64,000 nucleotides of DNA from Avena insularis (lineage: Eukaryota; Streptophyta; Magnoliopsida; Poales; Poaceae). Under the pieces are notes generated by a model. The model ran no database searches and was not told the origin of the DNA. It saw only the letters and a program-made list of their open reading frames with translations. A program made the translations under genes and the position numbers. Of the stretch, positions 11,969-22,634 are shown one piece after another; the first letter of the stretch is position 1; every line of letters starts with the position of its first letter. The stretch lies in contig CM042685.1 in the NCBI GenBank assembly GCA_023614405.1, positions 184,980,257 through 185,044,256 of the forward strand, read 5' to 3'.

Positions 11969-14097
11969 ATGGATAACCCACTTGGTTTTCTGTTTGGGAA
12001 AACTACTACCACTGCTAGGGTACTAGATGAACCACCACCTGTTGAGATAGATCCTTTTAAGATACCTACAAGTATTGTTGATCGTGTTATGGATAATTAT
12101 TATTTAGGGGATGGAACTGTCCATCCTGGTGATCATTCGCTTTTTAGCCATGAATTATGCGGGTTGTTTAAGTGTGCAGGTATCACAACTGAACAGGTGA
12201 AGAAGAAGTTACTCTCCATATCCTTGAAAGGGAGAGCTAAAGAATGGTATAAGCTGCTGAAGAATAGACAATCCATGGAATGATAGGAGATGACATCTCT
12301 CTTTTATTCTAAATTTTATCCTCCCAGGGAGATTCATAAGGATAGAAATCTGATATATAACTTTTGGCCTCGTGATGGAGAGAATATAGCTCAAGCTTGG
12401 GGGAGATTGAAGTTACTAATGCTTAAATGTCCTATTCATGAACTCCCTAACAATATTATTATCAATAACTTTTATGCTAGGCTTTCTCTTTATGATAAAG
12501 ATTTACTAGATGCTTCTTGTGTTGGATCATTCACACGTATGAAGGAACAAGCTAAATGGGATATACTAGACCGTATTCAAGAGAACACTGAAGCTTGGGA
12601 AAATGACAAAGGAAGAAAGTCAAGTATAAACTATGATTATGAATGCATTAAATATTTTATGGGAACTGATGGCTTCCGTGATATTAGTAATGAGTTTGGT
12701 CTTGATTCCCAAAGTATTGCAAATTGTTTTAAGGCCTTTGCCTCTTACATAGAAATTCCCAAGAAGTGGAATAAGTACCATGCACCTTATAAAGATGTTG
12801 TTAATCATGTTCCTGTTAGAAGTACTGAGGTTTGTACTACTAATCATAATGTGCCTGAACCTCATGTTGAGAAAATACCTTTCCCAGCTAAGGTAAAGGA
12901 GTATTCTATGATTATTAGTGCCAATAACAAAGGTACAAAGAAAACTGTGGAGCCTGATGAGCAAATGCGTGTTGAACCTGTGGTAGTTATTGTGAAAGAC
13001 CTTATCACTAGAAATATAGAGGATGAGCACATTGTCTTCTGTGAAGACGCTTATAATATTATCTCTCATCCTAGTAAGGATAGAAAAGCTAGTGTTCCTG
13101 TGCTTTCTGTTAAAATTGGTGATCATTGCTACTATGGTTTATGTGACATTGGTGCTAGTTCTAGTGCTATTCCTTATGAGCTTTACAGGGAAATTATGCA
13201 TGAAAATGGTCGTTGTGAGCTTGAGGACATTGATGTGGTTATTCACCTTGAAAATAAGGAAACCATTTGACCCATTGGTATTGTAAGAGATGTGGAGGTT
13301 CTTTGCGGTAAGATTAAGGCCCAGTTCTTTTGTCGGCTTCTCCCAGAAGCTTCCCTACCCCCAGCTTCCTGGGGAAGCCGGTTCAAAAAAATTGCGAGGC
13401 TTCCAAATTTGTTTATACTTAACTATTTTGGAAGCCTCAAAATGTTTTTAGACCGGCTTCCCCAGGAAGCTGGGGGAGGGCGGCTTCTCGGAGAAGCCCC
13501 CAAAAGAACTGGGCCTAATTATCCTGCTGATTTTCTAGTGCTTAATTCTGCAGCTAGCAAAACTTGTCCTATCATTTTTGGTAGACCTTTCTTGAGCACT
13601 TGTGGAGATATTATAGATTGTAAGAAGGAGAAAGTTTTAACTAAGTTTGACGGAGATTCTTATGAGTTTAACTTTTCCAAATTTTCTAAAGCTCCTTATG
13701 AAAATAGCTTGCCTAGTGAAGATTTTAGGATGGAACAACTTGCTTCTATTGATCCTGTTTATGACCTTGGACCTCTTTTTGGTGACTGTAAGTATGCTCA
13801 TTCTGATAAGTTATTGCCAGTGATAGTTATATTGTCAACTTCATTCAAAGTGCTACTGAAAGTTATTATGAGAGAGGGAAACATGGTTCTATGCATCTCA
13901 ATAATGTTAAGTTTCCCCGTTTTATGTTGAAAGCTTTGAAGTTGCATCTATTTTGTCTTCCTATGCTAGTGGCTTTTTGTTTCAACAATTCGTTTTCTCA
14001 TGATACCGCCATGCATAGGAAGTGGGTTAGACTCAAATGTGTTGGTTATTTGCTTCTTGATGCTTTCTTTCACTTCAAATATTTATGTCCTTTGTGA
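11969..14097 (+). pseudogene. Gypsy B gag-protease with hydrophobic C-terminal module (broken)
   Basis: The frame starts MDNPLGFLFG at 11969. It has a retrotransposon gag region with the helical motif LKGRAKEWYKLL (about codons 88-99) and continues in the same frame through stops at 12281-12286 and 13268. A retropepsin-like domain follows, with the active-site motif DIGASSS at 13145, a 198-bp MITE inserted in frame (13318-13515), and the protease C-terminal motif FGRPFL near 13575. Near 13830 a frameshift moves the remaining module into another frame, which runs 13843-14097 and includes the conserved segment MHRKWVRLKC. The product would be capsid plus aspartic protease; no polymerase follows. 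Three in-frame stop positions plus one frameshift make it non-functional here. Codons are AT-rich, unlike the GC-rich LTRs. Confidence 0.82.
13318..13515. mobile_element. PIF/Harbinger (Tourist)-like MITE inserted in the Gypsy B protease
   Basis: A 198-bp foldback element with terminal inverted repeats starting GGCCCAGTTCTTTT and arms of about 75 bp, flanked by the 3-bp duplication TAA (13315-13317 and 13516-13518). The TAA duplication and GGCC-type ends fit the Tourist/Harbinger group. With its duplication it adds 201 bp, 67 codons exactly, and no stop occurs in the host frame. Confidence 0.85.
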
Positions 14098-14185
14098 GCA
14101 TCTTTGAAACTTTCAAGCCTAACTTAAAGGCATTAAAGAAAAGTACTTGTTGGGAGATAACCCAAGAGTTTGGTAGAGTCTTGGA

Positions 14186-14207
14186 AGTTATTACCTATGT
14201 AATAACT
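14186..14207 (+). other. Conserved hairpin after the Gypsy B hydrophobic module
   Basis: AGTTATTAC and GTAATAACT pair perfectly (9 bp) around the loop CTAT. An equivalent hairpin occurs at 61042-61062 in element D with a T-G wobble and another loop. Both follow a shared stretch containing AAAAGTACTTGTTGGGAGAT. The role is unknown. Confidence 0.6.
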
Positions 14208-14990
14208 GCCCCTTATCCTTTTTGTTTTGGTTTTTGTGTCAAGTTCAAGTACTTTTGAGAAGTAGAGGAGTTGTGAAAAGTGGCTGTCGTGGGACAGATT
14301 TTTATGCTGCATTGTAAAAATTTGTGAGGGAGCTCAGTACTTCGGATGGAGCTGTATTTTTCTGTGATTGTTCTCCAAGTTGTTACCCAACTTTCATTAG
14401 TTTTGCACTTTTTGATTTGAGCAACAGAAGGTTTCCAAAAAAATCAATCTTTACCTGCTGGTTTGTTTTGACAGATTTCTGCCGTCATTTGCATTTGCCT
14501 CTTACAGAAGCTTTTGTTTTGGTGTATTTTAGTTAAAGTGTGAACTTAAAGGTTTCTTGTTTTTTCTTACACTAATGTTGCCATTGAAGTTTGTGTTTTG
14601 CCTAGTGAAGAAAGGAATTTCCAGGAGAAGGAGGAAAGAAATTTGCAGAGTTCGTCTTTGAATAGGTAAAAGTGGTGAAGTGAAATCCCTATCTTTTTAT
14701 ATTTTTGATCTTTTTAATACATAAGGGAAGTTATGAGACGGAACAGTGGAGGAACCGTAGGCCGGTGTGGCCAAACCCACCCCAGGCGCGGGCCCCAGCT
14801 GGCCACGCCTAGAGGGGGTGAGACCCCCCGAGCTCCGCCTCCGCCTCGTTTTCATACCAGTACCTTCCTTATGCATTGAAACTTTGTAATATATAACCCC
14901 CCGGATCCCCCGAGGTTTGTGCATCGTGTTCTCGTCGTGTTTTTGTTTTGACATGTTTTTGTCAGGAAAACTTCTCAAGTTTAGAGCACC

Positions 14991-15307
14991 ATGGCCTCCG
15001 CCAATGACAAAGGCAAGAATCTCATGGAGGTGATAAAGTTGGAAGAACAAACCGCCGCAGGGACAAGGGCAAGGAAACCTACTTTTGTAGGAGCATTAAC
15101 ATTGGGGATGCTTTTTCTCGTAACATGCAGGTAATCATAGCCTTCGGTCCAGACTTCAGATATTGCCTTGAGGCAGTGGAAGCCCTTCGATCCATTGATG
15201 AGTTTTGTGATAAGTACCGTGCTTTGAGGATGAAGGTGGATATACTTCAAGAGGAAAATAACAGACTTCGTAAGATGTTGGAGGATTTTCTGACCCTAGA
15301 TAAGTGA
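14991..15307 (+). pseudogene. Accessory small coiled-coil reading frame of Gypsy B (frameshifted)
   Basis: An ATG at 14991 begins MASANDKGKN in one frame, which stops at 15134. The overlapping frame that is open from 15008 to 15307 reads DKGKETYFCRSINIGDAF and then MQVIIAFGPDF from 15125, ending in a helical segment (YRALRMKVDILQEENNRL) with heptad-spaced leucines that predicts a coiled coil. I read this as one protein of about 105 residues with a frameshift between 15008 and 15060. The alternative is a separate 60-residue protein from 15125. It lies between the protease region and the 3' LTR, where extra reading frames of Gypsy elements usually sit. Function is not known to me. Confidence 0.5.
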
Positions 15308-15367
15308 ACATCACCGAAGGAGTAATTCATCATCACGTTTGGCATCCCCTTGGCTTGTTCCAAGCTT

Positions 15368-15375
15368 GGGGGGAG
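15368..15375 (+). other. Internal polypurine-tract-like motif of Gypsy B
   Basis: CAAGCTTGGGGGGAGTG at 15361-15377 closely resembles the true polypurine tract AAGCTTGGGGGAGT before the 3' LTR at 17293, but no LTR follows. It could act as a second plus-strand priming site. That is inference only. Confidence 0.4.
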
Positions 15376-16080
15376 TGTCGTGGTATCACCATCATTATCT
15401 TTTATCTTTTACCTTTTTAGTGGATTCATATATGTGGTAGAAAATTTATCTTATAGTTTGGTTTGCATGTGTAAGTATCTCTCCTTTAGTTGGTTATCTA
15501 TGTATCCCTTGGTGTGAGTGCCTTTATGGAATATTAATGAGAAGTCTCATCTTTTACTTTTTGCACTTCTTATTTTAGTTTGTAATCTCTATTATATGAT
15601 GGATCTTGTTGATCAGTATTGGCATCACTTTGGGAGCATCAAGTAAATCTAAATTGGTTTTGGCAAACCGAGCTCTGGTCAGTAGCAACACCTTTTTAGG
15701 TTTGAAAGGAAAAGAGAAAAAGCTTACAGGTATTTTGTATCATCTATTTTGTTTCTTGTTGTCTCATAAGCTTAATATTTTTTATTTAAGATCTTTTGTG
15801 TCTTCAAGGAAGATTGCATGTTTGGCTTTATTACTTGTATGTTTTCTTGTTTCCTTCAACTCTTGTGCTTGCTACCCAGCCTTGCCAGCGAAAAACCTGT
15901 TTTGAGAAGGCATACTTCTCATGCTTCCAATCCCTTTGAACCAAAACCTGTGCCATTTGTGTCCACCATATCTACCTATTAACATTATTGCTATTCCAAG
16001 CAAATTCTCAAGCTTCATCTATCTTTCGAATTAAAAAGTATTTTGTTATGTGAAAACTAGTTAGTAAAGTTCTCACAAAC

Positions 16081-16720
16081 TTGATGACACACCTTATTTT
16101 CCTGCCCCTAATAGACTTGAACCATTGTGTCATCGAAGTTGTATATGCTTGCACCTATACGTTGGAATTAGCAGAATCGTGCTGTCATGGGGAACGCTTT
16201 CAACATTACACTTGTACTTTGTACCAGTTGATATCGTGCTCTTTTGTTTGTGGATGTCACCGGTGTGAAATAAAGAGCGAACTTGTAAGTCCATGGAGTT
16301 TGTATTTTGTGTTAGAGAAACGCCTAGGCCGCTAGCCTAAGCCATGCCTAATCATGGTGGAAACTTGCAGCATCACCATAGTGAGCTATCTATGAAGCAT
16401 CCTCAATAAAAAGCTATGCACATAGTAAATAAAAAGATCGCTGAGATGCTTACAGTCTGCTTGCCTTGTCATTTTGGTTATGGGATAGCTCTTGTACCAT
16501 GTGCAAGGGGTACCCCGTTGGCGGTTCTCTATGATACGCATGTACTTACAATGACAAGAACTTACCGGTAACTGAAGTTGAGTAGCATGAGGAGTGGCCC
16601 TCATATTCAAGGGACATGAGATTGCCAACTTATATTTCGTCAAGCATATATTCCATCCTTGTTCACTTTAACCTTAATCATCTCAAGATGCCTATGATAG
16701 GGGCAATGAGGGATCAAAGC
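16081..16720 (+). other. Conserved non-coding block shared by Gypsy B and D
   Basis: This stretch aligns along most of its length with 62455-63135 of element D. Shared segments include CCGCTAGCCTAAGCCATGCC, GGAAACTTGCAGCATCACC, TGCTTGCCTTGTC and CAAGGGACATGAGATTGCC. Both copies are full of stops in all frames. It lies upstream of the 3' LTR in both elements although their LTRs differ. It may hold packaging or RNA-processing signals. Confidence 0.65.
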
Positions 16721-17253
16721 TAGTAAGTACCATAATCTTTTGGAAGCTCTTTATGACTTGTAATCCCCGCTTCCCTCTATGAAGGGACCTTTCTCCTATT
16801 TCCAAGTTTTGTCAGTAAACCTACTTCCTCTCTATCTCCAGCAAGCATTTGAGTTGTTGTGTTTCAAGCATTCATATGGTGATTTATTCACTCATGTTCT
16901 TTATCTTCCCTGTTTGCACAAAACTCTTATCTATTGAATATTACTTTGAAAGCCTTCATTGAAAAACCTTTTTGAGCAAAGAGTGCTCCTATTTGAAAAC
17001 TTCTACAAAAGCTTTATTTGTGAGACTGTTTGCCAGCTGTTCTCTGACCAAGAACAAGAGTTTGCCAATTCCAATTATGATTTATCTTTATGCCTCTCTA
17101 TTGTGACTCATGTACTTGTTGCAAACTAAGTTATATAATGGTGAGTTGCTTTCTTCTATGATTTGTATAATAGTAAGTGTGATGCTTCTTGTCCGTATTC
17201 TTTTATCGACACTTCACTCCATAAACCTGTGGACATGTTTACTGAGCTCAGTT

Positions 17254-17273
17254 TTCGCTTGGGGACAAGCGAA
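17254..17273 (+). other. Hairpin just upstream of the Gypsy B polypurine tract
   Basis: TTCGCTTG and CAAGCGAA pair perfectly (8 bp) around the loop GGGA, ending 8 bases before the AAGCTTGGGGGAGT tract. Counterparts with an AGGA loop occur at 53739-53750 and 63609-63620. Confidence 0.6.
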
Positions 17274-17280
17274 GGTCTAA

Positions 17281-17292
17281 GCTTGGGGGAGT
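17281..17292 (+). other. Polypurine tract of Gypsy B
   Basis: GCTTGGGGGAGT directly abuts the 3' LTR start TGATACG at 17293. Confidence 0.8.
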
Positions 17293-18803
17293 TGATACGT
17301 CCAATTTGCATCACCATTCTATAACATAATTTGCCTCTATTCATTGATTTATGTCTTATTATGAGGTAATTTACTTATATCTTTTCATCTATTTATGCAT
17401 GTTGGATGATTCTTGGAGGATGGACTGCCGGAGTCTAGATTCTGATGGAAAAAGAGGTATTTTGATGCAATTTCGCGAAGATCAGAAAAATACCAGAAAA
17501 ATATGGGAAAATTATATTTTCCCGGAAGACAAAGGAAGCTAGAAGGGGAGGCGTAGAAGGGCCACAGGGGGCCCACACCCCCTAGGCGCGGGTCCCCCCT
17601 AGGCCGCGCCTAGGGCAGGTTTGGCCACCTGCTCGGCCTCCGACTCCTCCCTCTCGCCTATATCTTCCTTACGGAACCCTAACACCAGGGGAGCGACCAC
17701 AGATAGATTTCCTCCGCCTCTACGGGGCGGAAAACACCGAGAGAGAAAGATCTCTCCGGCAGACAGATTTCTGCTAGGGAAATTCCTTCCCGGAGAGGGA
17801 AGATCGTCGCCATAAACACCGTCATCAAGCTAGGCTTCATCGGGATCATCATCATCATCTACACCATCATCTCCACCAGCACCATCATCACCACTCCATC
17901 CCGCTGTAACAATTGTGTTGGATATTGCTTTAGTTCTTAGCGGAAACTTTCCCGGTGTTAATTACTATTATAGTTGATGCTTGTTAGTGGAACCATTGGA
18001 TTATTGTTTATGTACAAATTGTTATCCATCCCCATATCATCTTTAATCTTGATCCATATGATGTCTTGTGAGTAGTTCGTCTAGTTCTTGAGGACATGGG
18101 AGAAGTCATGTTGTTATTAGTGGATTTGTGTTGAGTTATTATTCAATGGTTTAGTATTTAAGTTGTGGTGCTATTCTTCTAGTGGTGTCATGTGAACATC
18201 GACTACATGATACTTCACCATTTATGGGACTAGGGAAATGCATTGTGTATTTGGCTACTAATTGTGGTGTTGCCGGAGTGACAGAAACCTGAACCCCCGT
18301 TAGGACACCTTTGCACAAGGGAGTGTAGGATCTCAAAGTTTAAGGCTGTGGTTAGGTTTATATCTTAATTACTTTCCTGTAGTTGCGGATGCTTGCAGGG
18401 GGTTTAATCACAAGTATGTATTAGTCCAAGTAAGGTCGGTACATTAGCACAGGTTCACCCACACAACACTTACAACACCAAAGAAGAGTACTCAGCTATT
18501 TGAAGTGAAAGCACTTGACAGAATTCCCATGTGTCCTCGAGAACGTTTAGTCCTTATAAGTATTTTCACCGACTTGTCCTTTGATAAGAAAGGATTGGGA
18601 CACTTGCTATGTTTGTTCGTTGTCTTTGTTACTTGCTCTTTGTTTTGTTGCTTTATTAAAAAAACCCTAAAAATCCGTTTGCTAAGTATTTACAGAGATT
18701 TCCTGCTCCATACCACTAGTCAACACTTTCTGCTCCTCGTTGGGATCGACACTCCTATTTATCGAAAGTACTGCGATACACCCCCTATACTTGTGGGTCT
18801 TCA
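17293..18803 (+). repeat. 3' LTR of Gypsy B
   Basis: A complete LTR of 1511 bp, from TGATACGTCC to GGGTCTTCA. It carries a GC-rich stretch at 17560-17640 and a TATA-like CGCCTATATC near 17655. It matches the 5' LTR except for the two gaps in that copy. The DNA after it begins CGGGGCGGCAG. Confidence 0.88.
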
Positions 18804-19271
18804 CGGGGCGGCAGCCACAAAGCTTTGGCAGTGTTGAGGACGTCTATCTCGGGTCATGTGTGTGCGATAAGGTCGATCTGGCATAGTTCTCCTGGAGGTT
18901 TGTCTTCTTCATCTAAGCTATGTTGGAGTGTCCCATGTCGACTCCCCCCATAGTGGTCATGATGCCTTCTCTCCAGCATGGGTGGGAGGTCGACTTGGCT
19001 CGATGAGTCCGCCGTCCATTTGTTTCATGGGTTGTGGGTGTGACCATGTGGTGTTGGTGTTTGTTGAGAGGTTTTCGTCCGGTTTTCTACTAATTAACTG
19101 GGCATCTTCTTCTTAATTTAAGAATAAGGTCTAATTTTTTTGCCTTATTTTTAAAAAAAGTCCGTGACTAAAAATACAAAAGCTCACTACGAACTTTAAT
19201 TCTGAAACTGGCCAAAAACAGAAGCTTAGAAACTAAGAATACAAAATTAAGTGGAATCCACATGCAAACAA
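18804..19271 (+). other. Possible LINE 3' end and unassigned low-copy DNA
   Basis: The segment 19050-19160 (TTTTCGTCCGG, TAATTAACTGGGCATC, TTAATTTAAGAATAAGGTCT, then T-rich and A-rich runs) looks like the 3' untranslated end of a plant LINE. The upstream part to 18804 is GC-rich with no convincing protein frame. The end at 18804 was created by the neighbouring Gypsy element. From 19160 to 19271 I see nothing identifiable. Confidence 0.35.
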
Positions 19272-19285
19272 GATCGGACCATAGT
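19272..19285. repeat. Target-site duplication, left (retroposon)
   Basis: GATCGGACCATAGT is repeated exactly at 29414-29427. It flanks the poly-T (minus-strand poly-A) end of the retroposon. Confidence 0.75.
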
Positions 19286-20317
19286 TTTTTTCTTTGAACA
19301 TGGAACGTTCCCGAAATACCTAGAGCTGCATTAACAAAAACATGGCAGGTACAAATTATAAAGAGGCCCTTTTACAATACTCGCACAAAGAACCTTACAT
19401 TTAAAGATAAGGCCTCTTAACTTTCAAAAAGCCCCCTAGCACAAGAAAAAGAAAAGCAATCAAGTGCCTAGGAGAAGCCTCCGCCACCGGTCGTCGTCGA
19501 CCTCTAGGTGTTTCCACCGCGAGATCCAAGAGGGAAAAGCGATCGAATGCTCTCTTCCGACTAAGAACCACTGCCATCCACCTCAATGTCTCCAGGGACG
19601 AACCACTTGTTGACAAGGAGGTGACGAGCTCCGGCACAGGATTCACATAAGGCCTCCGTCGTGGAGGTAGAAGACAGGCCACCGTGCCGGCCAAAGATCA
19701 CGGTGGCCACCCTGCCAGCCGTGTGTTCCGCTCACCGCATGAAAGAAGGCCACCAGCGCTCATAAAGCCACTTCAAGAAGCCACCATCGTTCCCCTCGCC
19801 GCCATGGCCGGCCAGAAGGATGAGAGGCATCAGAAGGGTTGAGGAGCACTGATAGCCATGTACGAGCTTTATGCCCGAGCCGCCGGAGTCGCACGTCTCA
19901 ACACTGGCTCCAACCAAAGGAGCATTGTGAGAGAGGTCAACCCGCAACCTCCTGGCGCTGCTCGCCTGCGCCGTGGAGTAGCTCGAAGGTGCCGTATATT
20001 TCCACCACACGTCAGACCCCACCCAACTCCCCCGCCTCCACGGTCGGTAGAGGAAGGATTGGGTCTTGCTGCCACCGCTCGACATCAGCACCCGAAACAG
20101 CTTTATTCAACGAAGCGTTGGTCACCACCATCACCGCCTGTCCACTGTGGACCAGGAGAACGCCGACAAGAAACCCTAAAAAGGATCAAATCTTGATGCA
20201 CAGATCTCGGCCTCCGCTTCGATCTATGGTATATAGCGCACTACCGACACTTAGCCACTACATCTACCTACCCTATCTACTTTGGCACCACCCCTTTGCC
20301 ACCTCCAACCAGCCTCG

Positions 20318-22219
20318 TGTAGGGTTTCGTCGCATGGAAAACACAAATTTTCTACCGCATACAAACAAACAAGCCAAGATCTATCTACTAGATTGTAGCA
20401 ACGAGTCGATAGAATAACTCACCCTCGAAGATTCCAAAGTGTTTAACGAGAGCGGATTCTCGTGGGTGATGTAGTCGTACTCTTCCCGATCTCAAGATCG
20501 CGTAGACGATCCTTCCGGCTAAGGCTCTCCCTTCACATCGGTCAGGTACTCGACGAAGACCTTCCTCTCCCTTGTTCCAGCAGGCAGCGCAGGTTGTAGC
20601 ACTCTCCTCGTGATTCCGGCAGCACAACGGCGTGGTACCGGAAGTAGAGGGGAGATCTCGCAGGGCTTCGCCTTAAGCCGGAGCGAGTATGGTGGAGTAT
20701 GAGAGAGTCCCTCGACGATCTAGGGTTTAGACACGCCGAGGAGGGGCAAGCCGGCGGCTAGGGTTTAGCTAGGCGGCGGCGGCGGTTTGCCCTAGGGCCG
20801 GCGGTGGCTATGGGCGTGACTTGGGGCTAGGGTTTGGAGGAGAGGATCTTGTGTATCTCTAGGAGGAGCCCTGCCTCCTTATATAGGTGGAGGGGCCGGA
20901 CGGCCAGGGAGGGAGGAGTCCTCCCCAACTCGGCTTAGTGGTCTTGGCCGTGGTGGGAGGGACTCCTCCCCAACTCGGTTTCCTCCTCCTTTTCCACTTC
21001 CCAAAAATAGCCGTTTGACTTTCAAACTAGCCGTTTGACTTTTCAAACTAGGATTTGAATAAACCCTCTATTTTGTTCAGCGATGACACTTAGTACATGA
21101 TGCAATCATACCATCTTGATATAACACATTCATGTACCCTTCCCCTCCGGAGTGCCGGACATTCCGGAACCTTCTAGAACATTCTCGATGAAAACACCGG
21201 AACCATTCTCCAACTCCGAAACGAGACTTTCCTTATATGAATCTTATTCTCCGGACCATTCCGGATCTCCTCGTGATATCTCGAATCCCATTCGAGACTC
21301 CGAACAACATTCGGTCTCTTTCTCATCATTCCATAACTACTCAAACAGTGTCGGATCCTTAAGTGTGTCTCCCTACGGTTCGTGAATTATGCGAACATGA
21401 TGGAGACACTTTCTCCGAACAATAACCAATAGAGGAATCTGGAAATTCATATGGCTCCCACATATTTCTATGATTACTTTGCGATCGAATGAACCACTTA
21501 CATACGATATCAATTTCCCTTTGTCTCACGATAGTTTACTTATCCAAGGTTATGATCGTCGGTATCTCTGCATACCTAGTTCAACCTTGTTACTGATAAG
21601 TACTCTTTTCTCGTTCCCGTGATATGTGATCCCTTGTGAGCCAGTCACATGCTTGCAAGCTAATTGGATGACATTCCACCGAGAGGGCCCAGAGTATGTC
21701 TATCTGTCATATGGATGGACAAATCCCACTCTTGATCCATGTGTTTCAACCAATACTTTCCGAACACTCAATGCCACCTTTATAGCCACCCAGTTACGGT
21801 GTGGTGTTTGATGTCATCAAAGCATCCATCCGGTAAAGGTGATATGCATGATCTCATGGTCGAAGGAATTTAGATTACTATGTATCAGAAAGCATATAGC
21901 AATTGAACTATAAAAATGACTTGATCTTTATGCTACGCTTATCTATAGGAGTATGTCCACCATATCATTCTCCTAATGATATGATCTTGTTGTTAATAAC
22001 ATCTCAATGTTCATGATAGGGAAACCACAATCATCTATTAACCAACAAGCTAGTATTATATAGAGGCTTTACTAGGGACTCTTATTTTAGTCTACAAATC
22101 ACACAAGTATTAATGTTTCCTTGTTAATACTATTATAGCATGAATGTAAACATTTATCATAAACACAAAGATATAATAATAACTATATTTATTATTGCTT
22201 CTAGGGCATATCTCCAACA
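20318..22219 (-). repeat. 3' LTR of Angela copy 3
   Basis: A 1902-bp LTR from TGTAGGG (20318) to CCAACA (22219) on the plus strand. The polypurine tract lies immediately to the right. A CCTTATATAGG box near 20875-20890 marks the U3 promoter on the minus strand. Confidence 0.93.
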
Positions 22220-22235
22220 GTCTCCCACTTGCACT
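22220..22235 (-). other. Polypurine tract of Angela copy 3
   Basis: The minus strand reads AGTGCAAGTGGGAGAC directly before the 3' LTR start, identical to the tract of copy 2. Confidence 0.85.
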
Positions 22236-22253
22236 AGAGTCATCTAATCTAGA

Positions 22254-22613
22254 TTACATGGTAATATACCGAACACCCAGGGCAGTTTGGTGTTGGTCAT
22301 GTTTTGCCCTTGGGAGAGGTTTAGTCAACGGATCCGCCACATTCAGATCTGTGTGTACTTTGCAAATCTTTATATCCCCATCTTGGATATGTTCTCGAAT
22401 AGCGTGAAAACGTAGCTTGATATGCTTCAGCTTCTTGTGTGACCTTGATTCTTGCGCATTTGCTATGGCTCCCATGTTATCACAGTAGATAGACATTGGG
22501 TCCAGCGCACTAGGAACCACACCTAGCTCTGTAATGAACTCTTTCATCCATATCGCTTCTTGTGAAGCCTCCGAAGCAGCCATGTATTCCGATTCAGTTG
22601 AAGATCTCGCCAC
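22254..22613 (-). pseudogene. Angela copy 3 RNase H, C-terminal part
   Basis: A 119-codon open segment with RNase H motifs: SRSSTESEYMAASEASQEAIW near the start, the catalytic-region motif IYCDN (about residues 62-66), and the HIKLRFHAIREH and DPLTKPLP segments that end Copia polyproteins. In a working element RNase H removes the RNA strand during reverse transcription. It is separated from the upstream RNase H piece by a frame break at about 22614-22634. Confidence 0.85.
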
Positions 22614-22634
22614 AACGCTTTGCTTTGCACTCCT

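Larger units (their letters stand above)
10757..18803 (+). mobile_element. Gypsy retrotransposon B, non-autonomous, 5'-truncated
   Basis: A plus-strand Gypsy element with a partial 5' LTR (10757-11851), a tRNA-Asp-type primer site (11863), a broken gag-protease (11969 onward), an accessory coiled-coil frame (14991-15307), a polypurine tract (17281-17292) and a complete 3' LTR (17293-18803). No reverse transcriptase, RNase H or integrase motif is visible between 14097 and 17281, so the element would depend on another for replication. LTRs of this form (TGATACGTCCAATTTGCATC) are common in Triticeae Gypsy elements; I cannot name the family safely. The missing 5' end means no target duplication can be checked. 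Confidence 0.88.

Noticed and set aside
12620..13126. 168-codon minus-strand frame
   Set aside because: Antisense shadow of the Gypsy B gag-protease, whose sense frame has recognisable motifs.
19732..20196. Overlapping frames of 112-192 codons in the retroposon
   Set aside because: Several frames are open on both strands in GC-rich DNA, and some run into the Angela LTR at 20318. None has a recognisable domain, so none is listed as a gene.
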